DNA from: Sanyastnella coralliicola
Lineage (GTDB): Bacteria; Bacteroidota; Bacteroidia; Flavobacteriales_D; Sanyastnellaceae
Assembly: GCF_030845195.1 (NCBI RefSeq)
Contig: NZ_CP132543.1
Location: 3,613,501 to 3,677,500, forward strand
Length of the DNA stretch: 64,000 nucleotides
Direction: 5' to 3'
Shown here: one piece after another, positions 43,832 through 54,012 of the stretch
Numbering within the stretch: the first letter of the stretch is position 1
Layout of the letters: each line of letters begins with the position of its first letter
Program-made: the position numbers and the translations under genes
The notes under the pieces: model-generated
Databases searched by the model: none
The model's input: only the letters and a program-made list of their open reading frames with translations
What the model was told of the DNA's origin: nothing

Positions 43832-44760
43832 TGAAGAAGATTCTGCTCATCAGCATACTAGCGCTTTCAGGCCTCTCAATGAATGGTCAGCAAATGCCGT
43901 TGTATTCGCATTACGTCCTGAATTACCTTCAGATCAACCCTGCCGTTGCAGGTTCACAACCATGTCTCGACATGAAGATCGGTTATCGCAGACAATGGAT
44001 GGGAATTGGCGAAGGACCACGAACAGCTTTTGGTAATATTCACGGGTCTTTCGGAAAGAAGAAACACAACTTCCACGGAGTGGGTGGACAGGTGTTTACA
44101 GATGATACCGGTCCGATTGGCTTCACTGGAATGAACGGGGTGTATGCTTATCACATGAAGATGAACCGCAAGTATTACCTCAGCGCAGGTATTGGAGTTG
44201 GGTTCATGCAGTACCGGATTGACCTTGGCGGGGTGGTGTTGCCTGATGTTCAGGTGGTGAACGACCCGGCATTTGCAGGGTCATCTAGTGAGTTTTTATT
44301 CCCGCAGATTCAATTTGGTCTTTGGTTGTATAAAGAAGATCGTTTCTATGGTTTTGCCATTCACAACTTGACAGAGAACGCCCTTTCGATTCTACCAGGA
44401 TCTGCATTGAGAAGACACTATTCGTTTGCTGCAGGTAGAGCGATTGAGATGCAAGATGGGTTTATGTTTAAGCCATCAGCTCACTTGCAATACGTGGCTT
44501 CTTCACGAGCGTCGATTGACCTCACAGCAATGTTTGATTACAAAGAGAAGGTTCAAGTAGGAGTTGGTTTCCGCAGTGAAAGTGGGATTACCGGACTCCT
44601 TCGTGTAGACCTTTTCCGATATGTAACCCTTGGCTATGCGTATGACTTCGCATTGTCGAGAATTAGATTTGACGGGCGTCACACGCATGAAGTAGTGCTT
44701 GGAATTCAGGCGTGTGCAGGAAATGAAGGCAGAGCGGTGCCTTGTGCGGCTTATCAATAA
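43831..44760 (+). CDS. PorP/SprF family T9SS outer-membrane protein (first of two)
   Basis: 309 residues; signal peptide to about residue 19 (LSMNGQQ), then the PorP/SprF signature MPLYSHYVLNYLQINPAVAGS and a 14-16 strand barrel. SprF-type proteins bring a CHU_C adhesin such as SprB to the surface and hold it there. This gene directly follows a CHU_C cargo gene with a one-base stop/start overlap, the arrangement seen for sprB-sprF. Confidence 0.93.
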   Translation: MKKILLISILALSGLSMNGQQMPLYSHYVLNYLQINPAVAGSQPCLDMKIGYRRQWMGIGEGPRTAFGNIHGSFGKKKHNFHGVGGQVFTDDTGPIGFTGMNGVYAYHMKMNRKYYLSAGIGVGFMQYRIDLGGVVLPDVQVVNDPAFAGSSSEFLFPQIQFGLWLYKEDRFYGFAIHNLTENALSILPGSALRRHYSFAAGRAIEMQDGFMFKPSAHLQYVASSRASIDLTAMFDYKEKVQVGVGFRSESGITGLLRVDLFRYVTLGYAYDFALSRIRFDGRHTHEVVLGIQACAGNEGRAVPCAAYQ

Positions 44761-44826
44761 GCCCCCCAGACTGAAACAACACGACCACCCTATACGTATG
44801 GGGAGGAAGGTATAAATCGAAAACAC

Positions 44827-47800
44827 TTGATATCAACCTTTCGCCTCTTCTTTTTCGTGGGCTTTTGCCTGCTGGCATCCGTTGCTTCTAGCCAGTATTC
44901 CTGGGTAGGAGGAAATGGATCTTGGAATGACCCTTCGCATTGGTCTTCTTCGGAAGGAGCCAATGGCATTGGGCTGCCTGCTGCAACCGATTATGTAGTC
45001 ATTCCTTCAAACGCCCAGATCACGATTGATGAGACTGCCCAATGCGCAGACCTTATCTCAGAAGGAGATGCCCAAGTACAACTCACCGGAAACGGAACCC
45101 TGAATGTATCAGGAGACCTCATCGGCAACAACTTGGTCATTTCTATTCCCCAGGTAACGTTCTCTGCAGGGGTTCATCAGATCGACCTCGCTCAAGCTCA
45201 AGCCACAAATTTCCATTTCAACAATGGCTGTGAAGCACACTTATTGAAAACCATACACACTGGCGGCACCATCTCTGGAGATGAGTGCTTGTTCCATTTG
45301 AATGGAAGAGGTGTGGTGTGTGATCGTTTTCTTTTTTCTGACGCTCGCGCGGAATTGGACGTGGCCAGCGGAAAGATCTACGTGAACGAACAACTTGAAG
45401 TAGACTCAGGAGTTGAAGTTGACGAATTCGAGCCAAGTATATGGCCAAATGATGAAGCGACGATTAACCCTGGAGCACTCACAGTAAATGTGGCAAGAAC
45501 AGCCACCTGTGGTACAGGGCCGGGTCAAACACCGTTTACGATTACCGCTTCAGTAGCAACAAACTACAACGGAGAAGATATTAGCTGTAATGGCGCGGAA
45601 GACGGCGAAGCTACCGTATCGGTAGTAGGCGGCGTAGGACCGTTCTCATTCCAATGGATTGGTGGCGACAGCCCAGGCTTCTTACAATCATATACAGGAC
45701 TTGGCGCAGGTACATACACCGTACTTGTTACTGATCAAGGACAGGGAATCACTTGCGTAGACAACGTGCAGTTGACGGAGCCGCCACCGTTGACGGTATT
45801 CGACTTCATTTACACACCGCCATCATGTACAGGAAATTGTGATGGATCGGGGACACCGATTGTAATTGGTGGTGTAGCTCCTTACGACTTCGACTGGGGT
45901 AACGGCGAAACAACGCAGACCGCTTTCGCACTTTGTGAAGGAAACAACACCCTTGAATTTACAGATCTAAACGGGTGTGCTTTTGACACCTCTTTTGTGG
46001 TTGAAGTAGTTCCAATCTACGCCAACCTTGATATCACGAACGTACTATGTAACGGCACTTCAACCGGAGCGGTGACAGCCAACCCTGAAGGAGGAACCGG
46101 TGGTTCGTACCAAGTAGACTGGTCTACTGGAGACGACGGAAACACGGTAACAGGCCTTGATGCAAATAGCTACACGGTGACGATTACCGATATCGGCGGG
46201 TGTTCTTATGACACAGCTTTTGTCATTACCGAAGAGCCACCGGTTACCATTACGCTAGACAACAGCAACGACCCTTCTTGTGATGGAGGAAACGACGGAA
46301 CAATTGAAATTACCATCAATGGTGGACTTGCCCCGTATGATACTGATTGGACAGGTCCGAACGGCTTTGTTTCTACCGACGAAGATCTGACAACCCTTGA
46401 AGCTGGAACCTACGATCTAACGGTAACAGATCAGAATGGATGTCAGGCGCTCTTGAGCGTGACTTTGGACAATCCTGATGCGATTGTTGTTGACGAAGAC
46501 ATCGAAGACATTGAATGTTTTGGTGACGCCAATGGATCCATTGAGATCTCTATTTCCGGCGGTCAGCCAAACTATACCACAGATTGGACAGGCCCGAACG
46601 GCTACACGAGCGGTGATGAAGATATTTCAAACCTGGAGAATGGTGTGTATGACCTTGTAGTTACAGACGACAACGGTTGCCAGGCATTTTTCAGCTACAA
46701 CATTACTTCGCCTTTCCCGATTGACGTGGATGAAACCATTACTCCGATCTCTTGTAGCGGAGCAGATGATGGTCAAATCGACATCAGCATCACTGGAGGT
46801 TCCAATCCGTACGACGCCGATTGGACGGGGCCAGGAGGATTCAACACCACAGGCACATCGATTTCAGGACTGGAACCAGGAACCTATGACCTTGTGGTGA
46901 CTGATGACAATGGGTGTCAGGCCTTCTTTAGCTATGAATTGGAAGACCCAGATCCGTTGGTGTTCATCGTGTTCATCACACCAATTAGCTGTAACGGGGC
47001 AAATGATGCGTCGATTACAGTGACTGTTGCTGGTGGTACAGCGCCTTATGATTTCAGCTGGACAGGCCCGAACGGCTTTGTGAGTACTGACCAAAACTTG
47101 GTTGATTTAGGTCCGGGCACCTATGATCTCACTGTGACTGATGACGCAGGTTGTCAAGGCTTCACGACAGCAGTAATTGCGGAACCAGACCCAATTACGT
47201 TGATACCAGACATCACAGACCTTTCATGTGGAGGTGCTGGTGATGGTGAAATTGATCTTTCTATTCTTGGTGGAACACCGGACTATGATGTCGACTGGAC
47301 AGGCCCAAATGGATTTACCTCTACCGACGAAGACATTACAAATCTTGAAGCCGGTGACTACGACGTTGTAGTAACTGACGTAGAAGGTTGTCAAGTTCTT
47401 GCCACCTACACTGTGAGTGAACTACCTCCGATTGTGTTGACCTTAGACGTCACACCAATCAGCTGTAACGGCGCAGATGATGCGGCTATTGACCTCAGCA
47501 TTGCTGGCGGTCAACCACCATACGACGTTAGCTGGGCGGGCCCGAACCTCTTCATCTCTACGATGGAAGATATCTCAGGATTGGAACCAGGTTTCTACAA
47601 CGTGTTGGTCGTAGATCAGAACGGTTGTTTCACTGAATCGAGCGTTGAGATTACCGAACCGGATGCGATTGATGTAACGGTTGATTCTGTAGATCCAGAA
47701 TGTAATGGCGAAGCTACGGGGTCGATCACATTGACCATTAATGGAGGTGTTGATCCGGTTACTGTTTCATGGGATAGCGGCGATAACGGACCCATCTTGA

Positions 47801-50800
47801 CTGACTTACCAGCGGGAGATTACGAAGCCACGGTAACCGACGGTTCCGGATGTTCTGTCGTGCTGCCTGTCATCACGTTAACAGAAGCACCAGCAATTGA
47901 CATCTCTGTAGACGTAACGCACGTTCAGTGTGCCGGAGATACCAACGGAGCCATTGACTTGACAGTCAGCGGAGGAACAGGAGATTTAAGCATCTCTTGG
48001 ACAGGGCCAAACGGCTTTGCTTCTAACGACGAAGACATCGATAACCTCGAAGCAGGAACCTACGACTTGACAGTGACAGACGATCTAGGTTGTACAGAAA
48101 CACAGGCGGTGACCATCAATGAGAACAGCCCTATCATGGTTGATTTCTCGACGGCGCTTCCTTTGTGTGCTGATGACTTGATCTCAATTGACATTACCAT
48201 CACTGGAGGTCAACCTCCTTATGACGTGTCATGGACAGGTCCTGACGGCTTTACGAGCACTGATGAAGACCTCGTTGATGAAGCACAGGGTGTTTATGAC
48301 TTGACAGTGACAGATGACCTTGGATGTATCTTCACGGCAAGCGCAGACCTGACCGCACCAGACCCGTTGACGGCCACTGCGGATCTAACGGAACTCGATT
48401 GTTCAGGAGACCCTATCGCGGCAATTGATCTGACGGTTTCAGGCGGACTTCCTCCGTACGACATTAGCTGGACTGGTCCGAATGGGTTCAACAGTACAGA
48501 CGAAGACATTGACAACCTCGAGGCGGGAACCTACGAAGTGACCATCCTTGATAATTTTGACTGTGAATTGATTCAATCATTTGAGTTCGTTCAGCCGATA
48601 TCCTTGGATGTTGATGTGAACGTAACTGATCCTTTGTGTTTTGGAGACAACACAGGAGCTATTGACATTGAAATCTCAGGAGGAACAGCGCCATACTTCG
48701 TAACGTGGACAGGTCCAAACGCATTTAACTCTACCGCAGAAGACATTTCAAATCTTGAGGCGGGCAGCTATGACCTATTCATCGTTGATTCTGGAAACTG
48801 TGATGCCAATTTGACGATTGATGTGGTTGCTCCAGATGAGATTCAAGTTGACGCGACCATCACGAACGTGCTGTGTGGAGGAGGAGCAACAGGAGCCATT
48901 GAAATTGATATTACAGGAGGTGTAGGACCATACGTGACCGTTTGGACAGCCCCTGGATTTAACTCCGTAGCAGAAGACCTTTTCGACTTGGAAGCGGGTA
49001 GCTACCAGCTTGACTTGGTTGACAGTCAGGGTTGTTTGTTCTCTGCGAGCTATGATGTTTCAGAAGAGACGCCGATTACCATTGACCTCAATACAGAAGA
49101 CTCAACATGTGGTGATAACTCAGGAAGCGCTGAAGCAACAGCAACAGGCGGAGTTGACCCAATCACCATTGAGTGGTTTGACGAGAATATGATCTCCATT
49201 GGAAATGGAGGAACCATTTCAGACCTAGCAGCAGGCAATTACTTTGTCACTGCGACTGATGACAATGGTTGTTTCCTTACCCAAGGGTTTACAATTAGCG
49301 ACAGCGATGCCATTCAGCTCGATAGTGACGCAACAGATCCGTTGTGTAGCGGTGATACGAATGGAGCGATTGATCTAACGATCACAGGAGGAACGGGTAA
49401 CATCACCCTTGGGTGGGTTGGTCCTAACGGATTCGTTTCTGACCAAGAAGATATTGCAGACCTTGAAGCGGGTGATTACACGGTAACAGTGGTTGACGAA
49501 CTTGGATGTCAATCTTCGCTTTTGGTGACATTATCTGAGCCTGAAACGCTTGTACTAACCGCTGCTACTGCGCCTGTTTCTTGTGGCGCAACTGACAATG
49601 GAAGCATTGATTTGACAATTACCGGAGGAACACCTGATTACACCATTTCATGGGTTGGTCCGAATGCCTTTGTTTCAGACCAAGAAGATTTGACAGGCCT
49701 CGAAGCAGGTATTTATGATCTGCAGGTGGAAGACTTCAACGGTTGTTCTGAGGTGCTTTCAGTAGAGGTTATTCAAACCACTAGCGTGGAAGCGGATTTC
49801 GTTGTAACGAACATTACTTGTGCAGGTGATAATGATGGCTCCATCTCGACCTCGATTACAAGCGGTGAATCACCTTTCGATTTCGTGTGGTCTGGTCCTG
49901 ATGGATTCACAAACACCAACAGTGACATTGCCTTGCTTGAGCCAGGTGATTACAACTTAGTGGTTACCGATGCCATTGGTTGTACCCTAGACACCACCTT
50001 GACGGTTACTGAGAACCCTGCGGTTACGATTGATGTGACTACGGTTCAACCGAACTGTCTAGCAAACGACGGGGCTCTTGAAGCTGTGGTTAGCGGCGGA
50101 CAGGTTGCTGACGATTACACTTACTTCTGGTATGACCTCGACAATGGGAATGCCCTTATTGGCACTGAAGCGCTTCTAGAAGACATTCCTTCAGGCAGCT
50201 ACTTCCTTGAGGTTTTTGATGATTTGGGTTGTTTCGCTACCGCGGAAATCACATTGGCAGATAACGCTGGTGAACTCGAGGCAGACATTACGACTCCGCT
50301 ATGTTTCGGAGATGCCAATGGAGCGATTGATCTTACCGTAGTGGGAGCAACAGCGCCATTCACCTATAGTTGGGCTGGCCCGAACGGCTTCACCTCAGAT
50401 CAAGAAGACATCGCTGATTTGGAAGCTGGTGATTACGCAATTGAAGTAATAGATGACCTCGGCTGTTTGTTAGCAAGTACGTTCACGGTTGACCAACCAG
50501 ATTCGTTGATCACCACCCTCGTGGAAGGCGATCTACTATGTGCTGACGGCAACACCGGGACGATTCTCGCAGCGATCGATGGCGGAACACAGCCATACAC
50601 GATCAACTGGACAAGCGACAACGGTTTCACGTCTACTGAGCAAAGCTTAAGTGACCTGGCTCCGGGTTGTTATTACCTTGAAATCATTGATGATAACGGT
50701 TGTGTTGCCCAAGACACAGCTTGTGTGGAAGCACCAGAAGCGTTGCTACTTGATGCCATCCTCACAGACATTGCTTGTTTCGGAGATTCAACCGGATCCA

Positions 50801-52443
50801 TCGAAATCACGGCTACTGGAGGTGTAGGTGGATTCACTTATGACTGGACAGGTCCAGGTGACTTTGTTTCTTCTGATGAAGACTTATTCGATGTACCAGC
50901 AGGAGGATACGAACTGACCGTAACAGACTTGAATTTCTGTACCCTTGACACATTGTTGGTGCTGGCACAAAACCCACAGATTGTCTTTGAGATTGATACG
51001 ATCTTGCCAAGCTGTCCAGGATTTAATGATGGCTCAATTACTGTCACACCGTCTGGAGGTATCGCACCATACGATGTGGCTTGGTACGAAGACGATATAC
51101 CTGTAGCCACGGGAGAAACTTATGACAACCTCGCTGCTGGCGAGTACCATGTGGCTGTCTCTGACGCTTTTGGTTGTGTCGTAAGCGAGACGATCACACT
51201 AGTAAATCCTGAACCATTCGAACTTGATACGGTACTGACTGATATTTCTTGTTTCGGTGCGGCCGACGGATCGATTGAGATCTTGATTGCTGGAGGTGAA
51301 GCACCATACAGCACCTTCTGGATTGGGCCAAACGGTTTCTCTAGCACTCAAGAAGACATCTTCAGCCTTGAATTAGGCACCTACGAGTTGACACTCGGTG
51401 ACGCCAATGGATGTGTTCAAGTATTCAGCTTTGACATCAACGAACCAGAAGAACTGACCATTTCTCTCGACGAAATCAACAACACAAGCTGTCTGATTTC
51501 TTCTGATGGATCCATCGAGATCACCATAGAAGGAGGAACACCTGAGTTCACCTTCGTTTGGGAAGACGAAGAGGCGAATACCTTTGACACGGAAGATCTA
51601 CTAGACATTCCTGTAGGTAACTACAACGTGGTGGTAACCGATGCCAACGGTTGTGAAGTTTCCGTCGAAGATATCCCTGTAGGTTTCTCTGGAGATGTAA
51701 CTGCAGATGCAGGGCCTGATGCAGCGCACTGTTTTGGAATCGAGACGAATCTAATTGGCACCAACACAGGTGGTGATGGATCATTCTGGGCAGACAGCCT
51801 AGGTACACAGATTGATTCTGGTGACCTTCTAGACATCTTCCTTGACCCTGGAGTGTATGAGTTCATTTATGTAGCTCAAGACGGTGATTGTATCTCACAA
51901 GACACTGTTCTGGTGACGATTTATGACCTTCCACTTGCAGATGCTGGATTAGATCAAGAGGTGTACTTCGAAGAGCAAACAACGCTTGGAGGTAACCCAG
52001 CTGCAGATGAAGAAAACTTGATTGTCTGGACGCCATCAGACCTCTTACTAGGAGACGACGTACCAAATCCAACCACTGTGGAGATGACGGAGAACGCCAT
52101 TTTCGTGTTGGAGGTGACCGACTTGAATGGATGTGTGAGCATTGACTCTGTGATGGTGACCGTGATTCCTGAACTAGATGTTCCTTCTGGATTCACGCCA
52201 AATGGAGACAACATGAACGACTTGTGGACTCTTGGAAACAACTTGTTCTACCCTTCACTAAACGTGGAGATCTACAACCGTTGGGGAGACCTCTTATTCA
52301 GGGATGATCGCGGCTATGCGAACGCCTGGGATGGAACCTTTAACGGAAACCCTCTGCCGATTGGCACGTACTACTACGTGATAACCATCGATGAGCCAGA
52401 GTTCAAGACAACATTGACTGGACCTGTAACCATACTGCGATGA
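44827..52443 (+). CDS. Giant SprB-repeat surface adhesin with CHU_C domain
   Basis: 2538 residues. No ATG fits; the start is TTG at 44827, followed at once by a signal peptide ending near VASSQ. Order: signal (1-23), a beta-helix-like N-terminal domain starting SWVGGNGSWNDPSHW (about 25-230), about 26 tandem SprB-type repeats of 75-82 residues (about 237-2290), an Ig-like region with TADAGPDA (about 2293-2440), and a CHU_C domain (about 2450-2538) with GFTPNGDNMNDLWTL and IYNRWGDLLF. The repeat consensus includes C-x-G-x-x-x-G-x-I, GG-x-x-PY, W-x-GPNGF-x-S, ED-(IL), LE-(AP)-G-x-Y-(DE) and VTD-x-x-GC. SprB is the mobile gliding adhesin of Flavobacterium johnsoniae; this is an SprB-like protein, not necessarily an orthologue. 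The DNA repeats could recombine and change length. Confidence 0.88.
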   Translation: MISTFRLFFFVGFCLLASVASSQYSWVGGNGSWNDPSHWSSSEGANGIGLPAATDYVVIPSNAQITIDETAQCADLISEGDAQVQLTGNGTLNVSGDLIGNNLVISIPQVTFSAGVHQIDLAQAQATNFHFNNGCEAHLLKTIHTGGTISGDECLFHLNGRGVVCDRFLFSDARAELDVASGKIYVNEQLEVDSGVEVDEFEPSIWPNDEATINPGALTVNVARTATCGTGPGQTPFTITASVATNYNGEDISCNGAEDGEATVSVVGGVGPFSFQWIGGDSPGFLQSYTGLGAGTYTVLVTDQGQGITCVDNVQLTEPPPLTVFDFIYTPPSCTGNCDGSGTPIVIGGVAPYDFDWGNGETTQTAFALCEGNNTLEFTDLNGCAFDTSFVVEVVPIYANLDITNVLCNGTSTGAVTANPEGGTGGSYQVDWSTGDDGNTVTGLDANSYTVTITDIGGCSYDTAFVITEEPPVTITLDNSNDPSCDGGNDGTIEITINGGLAPYDTDWTGPNGFVSTDEDLTTLEAGTYDLTVTDQNGCQALLSVTLDNPDAIVVDEDIEDIECFGDANGSIEISISGGQPNYTTDWTGPNGYTSGDEDISNLENGVYDLVVTDDNGCQAFFSYNITSPFPIDVDETITPISCSGADDGQIDISITGGSNPYDADWTGPGGFNTTGTSISGLEPGTYDLVVTDDNGCQAFFSYELEDPDPLVFIVFITPISCNGANDASITVTVAGGTAPYDFSWTGPNGFVSTDQNLVDLGPGTYDLTVTDDAGCQGFTTAVIAEPDPITLIPDITDLSCGGAGDGEIDLSILGGTPDYDVDWTGPNGFTSTDEDITNLEAGDYDVVVTDVEGCQVLATYTVSELPPIVLTLDVTPISCNGADDAAIDLSIAGGQPPYDVSWAGPNLFISTMEDISGLEPGFYNVLVVDQNGCFTESSVEITEPDAIDVTVDSVDPECNGEATGSITLTINGGVDPVTVSWDSGDNGPILTDLPAGDYEATVTDGSGCSVVLPVITLTEAPAIDISVDVTHVQCAGDTNGAIDLTVSGGTGDLSISWTGPNGFASNDEDIDNLEAGTYDLTVTDDLGCTETQAVTINENSPIMVDFSTALPLCADDLISIDITITGGQPPYDVSWTGPDGFTSTDEDLVDEAQGVYDLTVTDDLGCIFTASADLTAPDPLTATADLTELDCSGDPIAAIDLTVSGGLPPYDISWTGPNGFNSTDEDIDNLEAGTYEVTILDNFDCELIQSFEFVQPISLDVDVNVTDPLCFGDNTGAIDIEISGGTAPYFVTWTGPNAFNSTAEDISNLEAGSYDLFIVDSGNCDANLTIDVVAPDEIQVDATITNVLCGGGATGAIEIDITGGVGPYVTVWTAPGFNSVAEDLFDLEAGSYQLDLVDSQGCLFSASYDVSEETPITIDLNTEDSTCGDNSGSAEATATGGVDPITIEWFDENMISIGNGGTISDLAAGNYFVTATDDNGCFLTQGFTISDSDAIQLDSDATDPLCSGDTNGAIDLTITGGTGNITLGWVGPNGFVSDQEDIADLEAGDYTVTVVDELGCQSSLLVTLSEPETLVLTAATAPVSCGATDNGSIDLTITGGTPDYTISWVGPNAFVSDQEDLTGLEAGIYDLQVEDFNGCSEVLSVEVIQTTSVEADFVVTNITCAGDNDGSISTSITSGESPFDFVWSGPDGFTNTNSDIALLEPGDYNLVVTDAIGCTLDTTLTVTENPAVTIDVTTVQPNCLANDGALEAVVSGGQVADDYTYFWYDLDNGNALIGTEALLEDIPSGSYFLEVFDDLGCFATAEITLADNAGELEADITTPLCFGDANGAIDLTVVGATAPFTYSWAGPNGFTSDQEDIADLEAGDYAIEVIDDLGCLLASTFTVDQPDSLITTLVEGDLLCADGNTGTILAAIDGGTQPYTINWTSDNGFTSTEQSLSDLAPGCYYLEIIDDNGCVAQDTACVEAPEALLLDAILTDIACFGDSTGSIEITATGGVGGFTYDWTGPGDFVSSDEDLFDVPAGGYELTVTDLNFCTLDTLLVLAQNPQIVFEIDTILPSCPGFNDGSITVTPSGGIAPYDVAWYEDDIPVATGETYDNLAAGEYHVAVSDAFGCVVSETITLVNPEPFELDTVLTDISCFGAADGSIEILIAGGEAPYSTFWIGPNGFSSTQEDIFSLELGTYELTLGDANGCVQVFSFDINEPEELTISLDEINNTSCLISSDGSIEITIEGGTPEFTFVWEDEEANTFDTEDLLDIPVGNYNVVVTDANGCEVSVEDIPVGFSGDVTADAGPDAAHCFGIETNLIGTNTGGDGSFWADSLGTQIDSGDLLDIFLDPGVYEFIYVAQDGDCISQDTVLVTIYDLPLADAGLDQEVYFEEQTTLGGNPAADEENLIVWTPSDLLLGDDVPNPTTVEMTENAIFVLEVTDLNGCVSIDSVMVTVIPELDVPSGFTPNGDNMNDLWTLGNNLFYPSLNVEIYNRWGDLLFRDDRGYANAWDGTFNGNPLPIGTYYYVITIDEPEFKTTLTGPVTILR

Positions 52444-53342
52444 GGACGAAGACACTACATATCATGATCGTCGTGCTATTTTCCGCGCTAGCGGGAAAAA
52501 TCAACGCGCAACAATTGCCGCAGTTGAGCATGTACCTTGACAACGCCTTCGTGCTGAACCCAGCAGTAGCAGGTAGCAATGATTATTTCGATGTCAAAGG
52601 AATGAACCGCAGCCAATGGGCCGGCATTACCGATGCACCGAGAACGTTCACGTTGTCACTTCAAGGCCCTCTCAAGAATCCACACATTGGCTTAGGAGGA
52701 CATCTATTCACAGATAACGTTGGACCAACACGCAGAACAGGAATTCAGCTGACTTACGCATGGCATTTCTTCTTGAACGAAGACATGCGGCTGGGCCTAG
52801 GACTTTCTGCTGGCGCGATTCAATTCGCGATTGACGGAAGTAAAATCACCTTGGCCGAAGAAGGCGACCCCGCACTATTTGGAGAGTTGAGATCGGAAAC
52901 AGTAGTTGATGCCACATTCGGCGCGATGCTTTACACAGACAAGTATTTCATTGGGTTCTCTTTGCCACAGTTGTTGCAGAATCAAATGAACCTCTACGAT
53001 AGCCAGCAACAAGCGAGCAACCGTTTGGAAGACCACTACTTTGTGATGGGTGGATACCGCTATACCTTCAGCGATGATTGGATGGTGGAGCCTTCGTTCC
53101 TTGTCAAGTATGTAAACCCAACCCCACTGAAGTGGGAAATCTCAACGAGAGCGTGGTATCAGAACATGGTGTTTGCTGGTTTGAGTTACCGAAGCAATGA
53201 CGCGTTGGTTGCCATGGCCGGTTATCAATACATGGAAAGCGTTTCGATCGCTTATGCCTATGATATGACGACTTCAGGTCTGCGCGAGCACACAACCGGC
53301 ACCCACGAGATTTTGATCGGGTTCCGTTTTAATCAGCGTTAG
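52440..53342 (+). CDS. PorP/SprF family T9SS outer-membrane protein (second)
   Basis: 300 residues; signal peptide to about residue 24 (KINAQQ), then the family start LPQLSMYLDNAFVLNPAVAGS and an outer-membrane barrel. It overlaps the SprB-like gene by 4 bases (ATGA), so adhesin and partner are coupled as in sprB-sprF. It is a diverged paralogue of the protein at 43831-44760. It contains an exact 13-mer at 52481-52493. Its end overlaps the convergent zinc-protein gene by 14 bases. Confidence 0.93.
   Translation: MRTKTLHIMIVVLFSALAGKINAQQLPQLSMYLDNAFVLNPAVAGSNDYFDVKGMNRSQWAGITDAPRTFTLSLQGPLKNPHIGLGGHLFTDNVGPTRRTGIQLTYAWHFFLNEDMRLGLGLSAGAIQFAIDGSKITLAEEGDPALFGELRSETVVDATFGAMLYTDKYFIGFSLPQLLQNQMNLYDSQQQASNRLEDHYFVMGGYRYTFSDDWMVEPSFLVKYVNPTPLKWEISTRAWYQNMVFAGLSYRSNDALVAMAGYQYMESVSIAYAYDMTTSGLREHTTGTHEILIGFRFNQR
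52481..52493 (+). repeat. Iterated 13-mer TTCCGCGCTAGCG, copy 6
   Basis: Exact copy in the signal-peptide region of the second PorP/SprF gene (read Ser-Ala-Leu-Ala). Here it extends to an imperfect palindrome, TTTTCCGCGCTAGCGGGAAA. Confidence 0.8.
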
Positions 53343-53577
53343 CCGCCGCTACTTGTTCTTCTAAGGCTTCAGAGGCACTTCCGAAAGCCTGTTGATGAAG
53401 TGTACAATACCATTGATCGCGATCTAGGCTGACCACTGAACCTCCGTAGTGTACTTTACCCGCTTTTACTTCTTTTTCTGCTCTTCTTGAAAGACTGCCA
53501 TATAGCACAGGAATCACATGTGCTTCAGATTGACAATGAGGACAGCTCTTTCTGCGAACATCCCAAGGAAAAATCAT
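53329..53577 (-). CDS. Small zinc-ribbon-like protein of unknown function
   Basis: 82 residues with CPHC at about 12-15 and CTLH at about 58-61, spaced as in a zinc-binding ribbon (Cys2-Cys/His), and a basic central stretch. No signal peptide. The function is unknown; it resembles small conserved proteins that carry a single metal site. It overlaps the end of the PorP/SprF gene on the other strand by 14 bases, and its upstream region is shared with the divergent MmcQ/YjbR gene. Confidence 0.6.
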   Translation of the reverse strand: MIFPWDVRRKSCPHCQSEAHVIPVLYGSLSRRAEKEVKAGKVHYGGSVVSLDRDQWYCTLHQQAFGSASEALEEQVAAANAD

Positions 53578-53642
53578 GCAGAAGACTTTTTATCAAGTTT
53601 ATTGCATCTTCGAACTGATATCCAGTAATCCGAAGAAAGGTT

Positions 53643-53993
53643 ATGAACATCGAAACGTTTCGCGAATTCTGTTTGAAGCTTCCTGCTGTCACAGAATCCT
53701 TCCCATTTGACAATAAAACCTTGGTTTTCAAGGTGGCGGGCAAGATGTTCGCCTTATGTGACGTTGATAGTTTTGAAGGGGTGAACCTGAAATGCGATCC
53801 AGACATGGCGCTCGAGTTAAGAGAGACCTATTCCGCCGTTAGGCCAGGTTATCATATGAGCAAAAAGCACTGGAATACCGTTGATATGGATGGTTCTATC
53901 CCGCCTAAACTATTTGAAGAATGGGTACTCAACAGTTATCATTTGGTCATCAAGGGATTGACAAAAAAACAGCGGATGGACGCTGGGCTCTAA
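53643..53993 (+). CDS. MmcQ/YjbR family DNA-binding-fold protein
   Basis: 116 residues, the full length of the MmcQ/YjbR (CyaY-like fold) family. Seen: ETFREFCLKLPAVTESFPFD, KMFALCDVD, VNLKCDPDMALELRE, GYHMSKKHWNTVDMDGSIP and SYHLVIKGL, which follow the family pattern through its whole length. Members bind DNA or act in unknown roles in many bacteria. The start ATG at 53643 is the only good one. Its end lies 41 bases before the next gene. Confidence 0.92.
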   Translation: MNIETFREFCLKLPAVTESFPFDNKTLVFKVAGKMFALCDVDSFEGVNLKCDPDMALELRETYSAVRPGYHMSKKHWNTVDMDGSIPPKLFEEWVLNSYHLVIKGLTKKQRMDAGL

Positions 53994-54012
53994 AAGTTTG
54001 TAATGAACCCAC

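Noticed and set aside
45530-51700. Long array of periodic DNA repeats as a possible CRISPR or satellite.
   Set aside because: Period is about 235 bases, within one open reading frame, and the translated units match SprB-type protein repeats.
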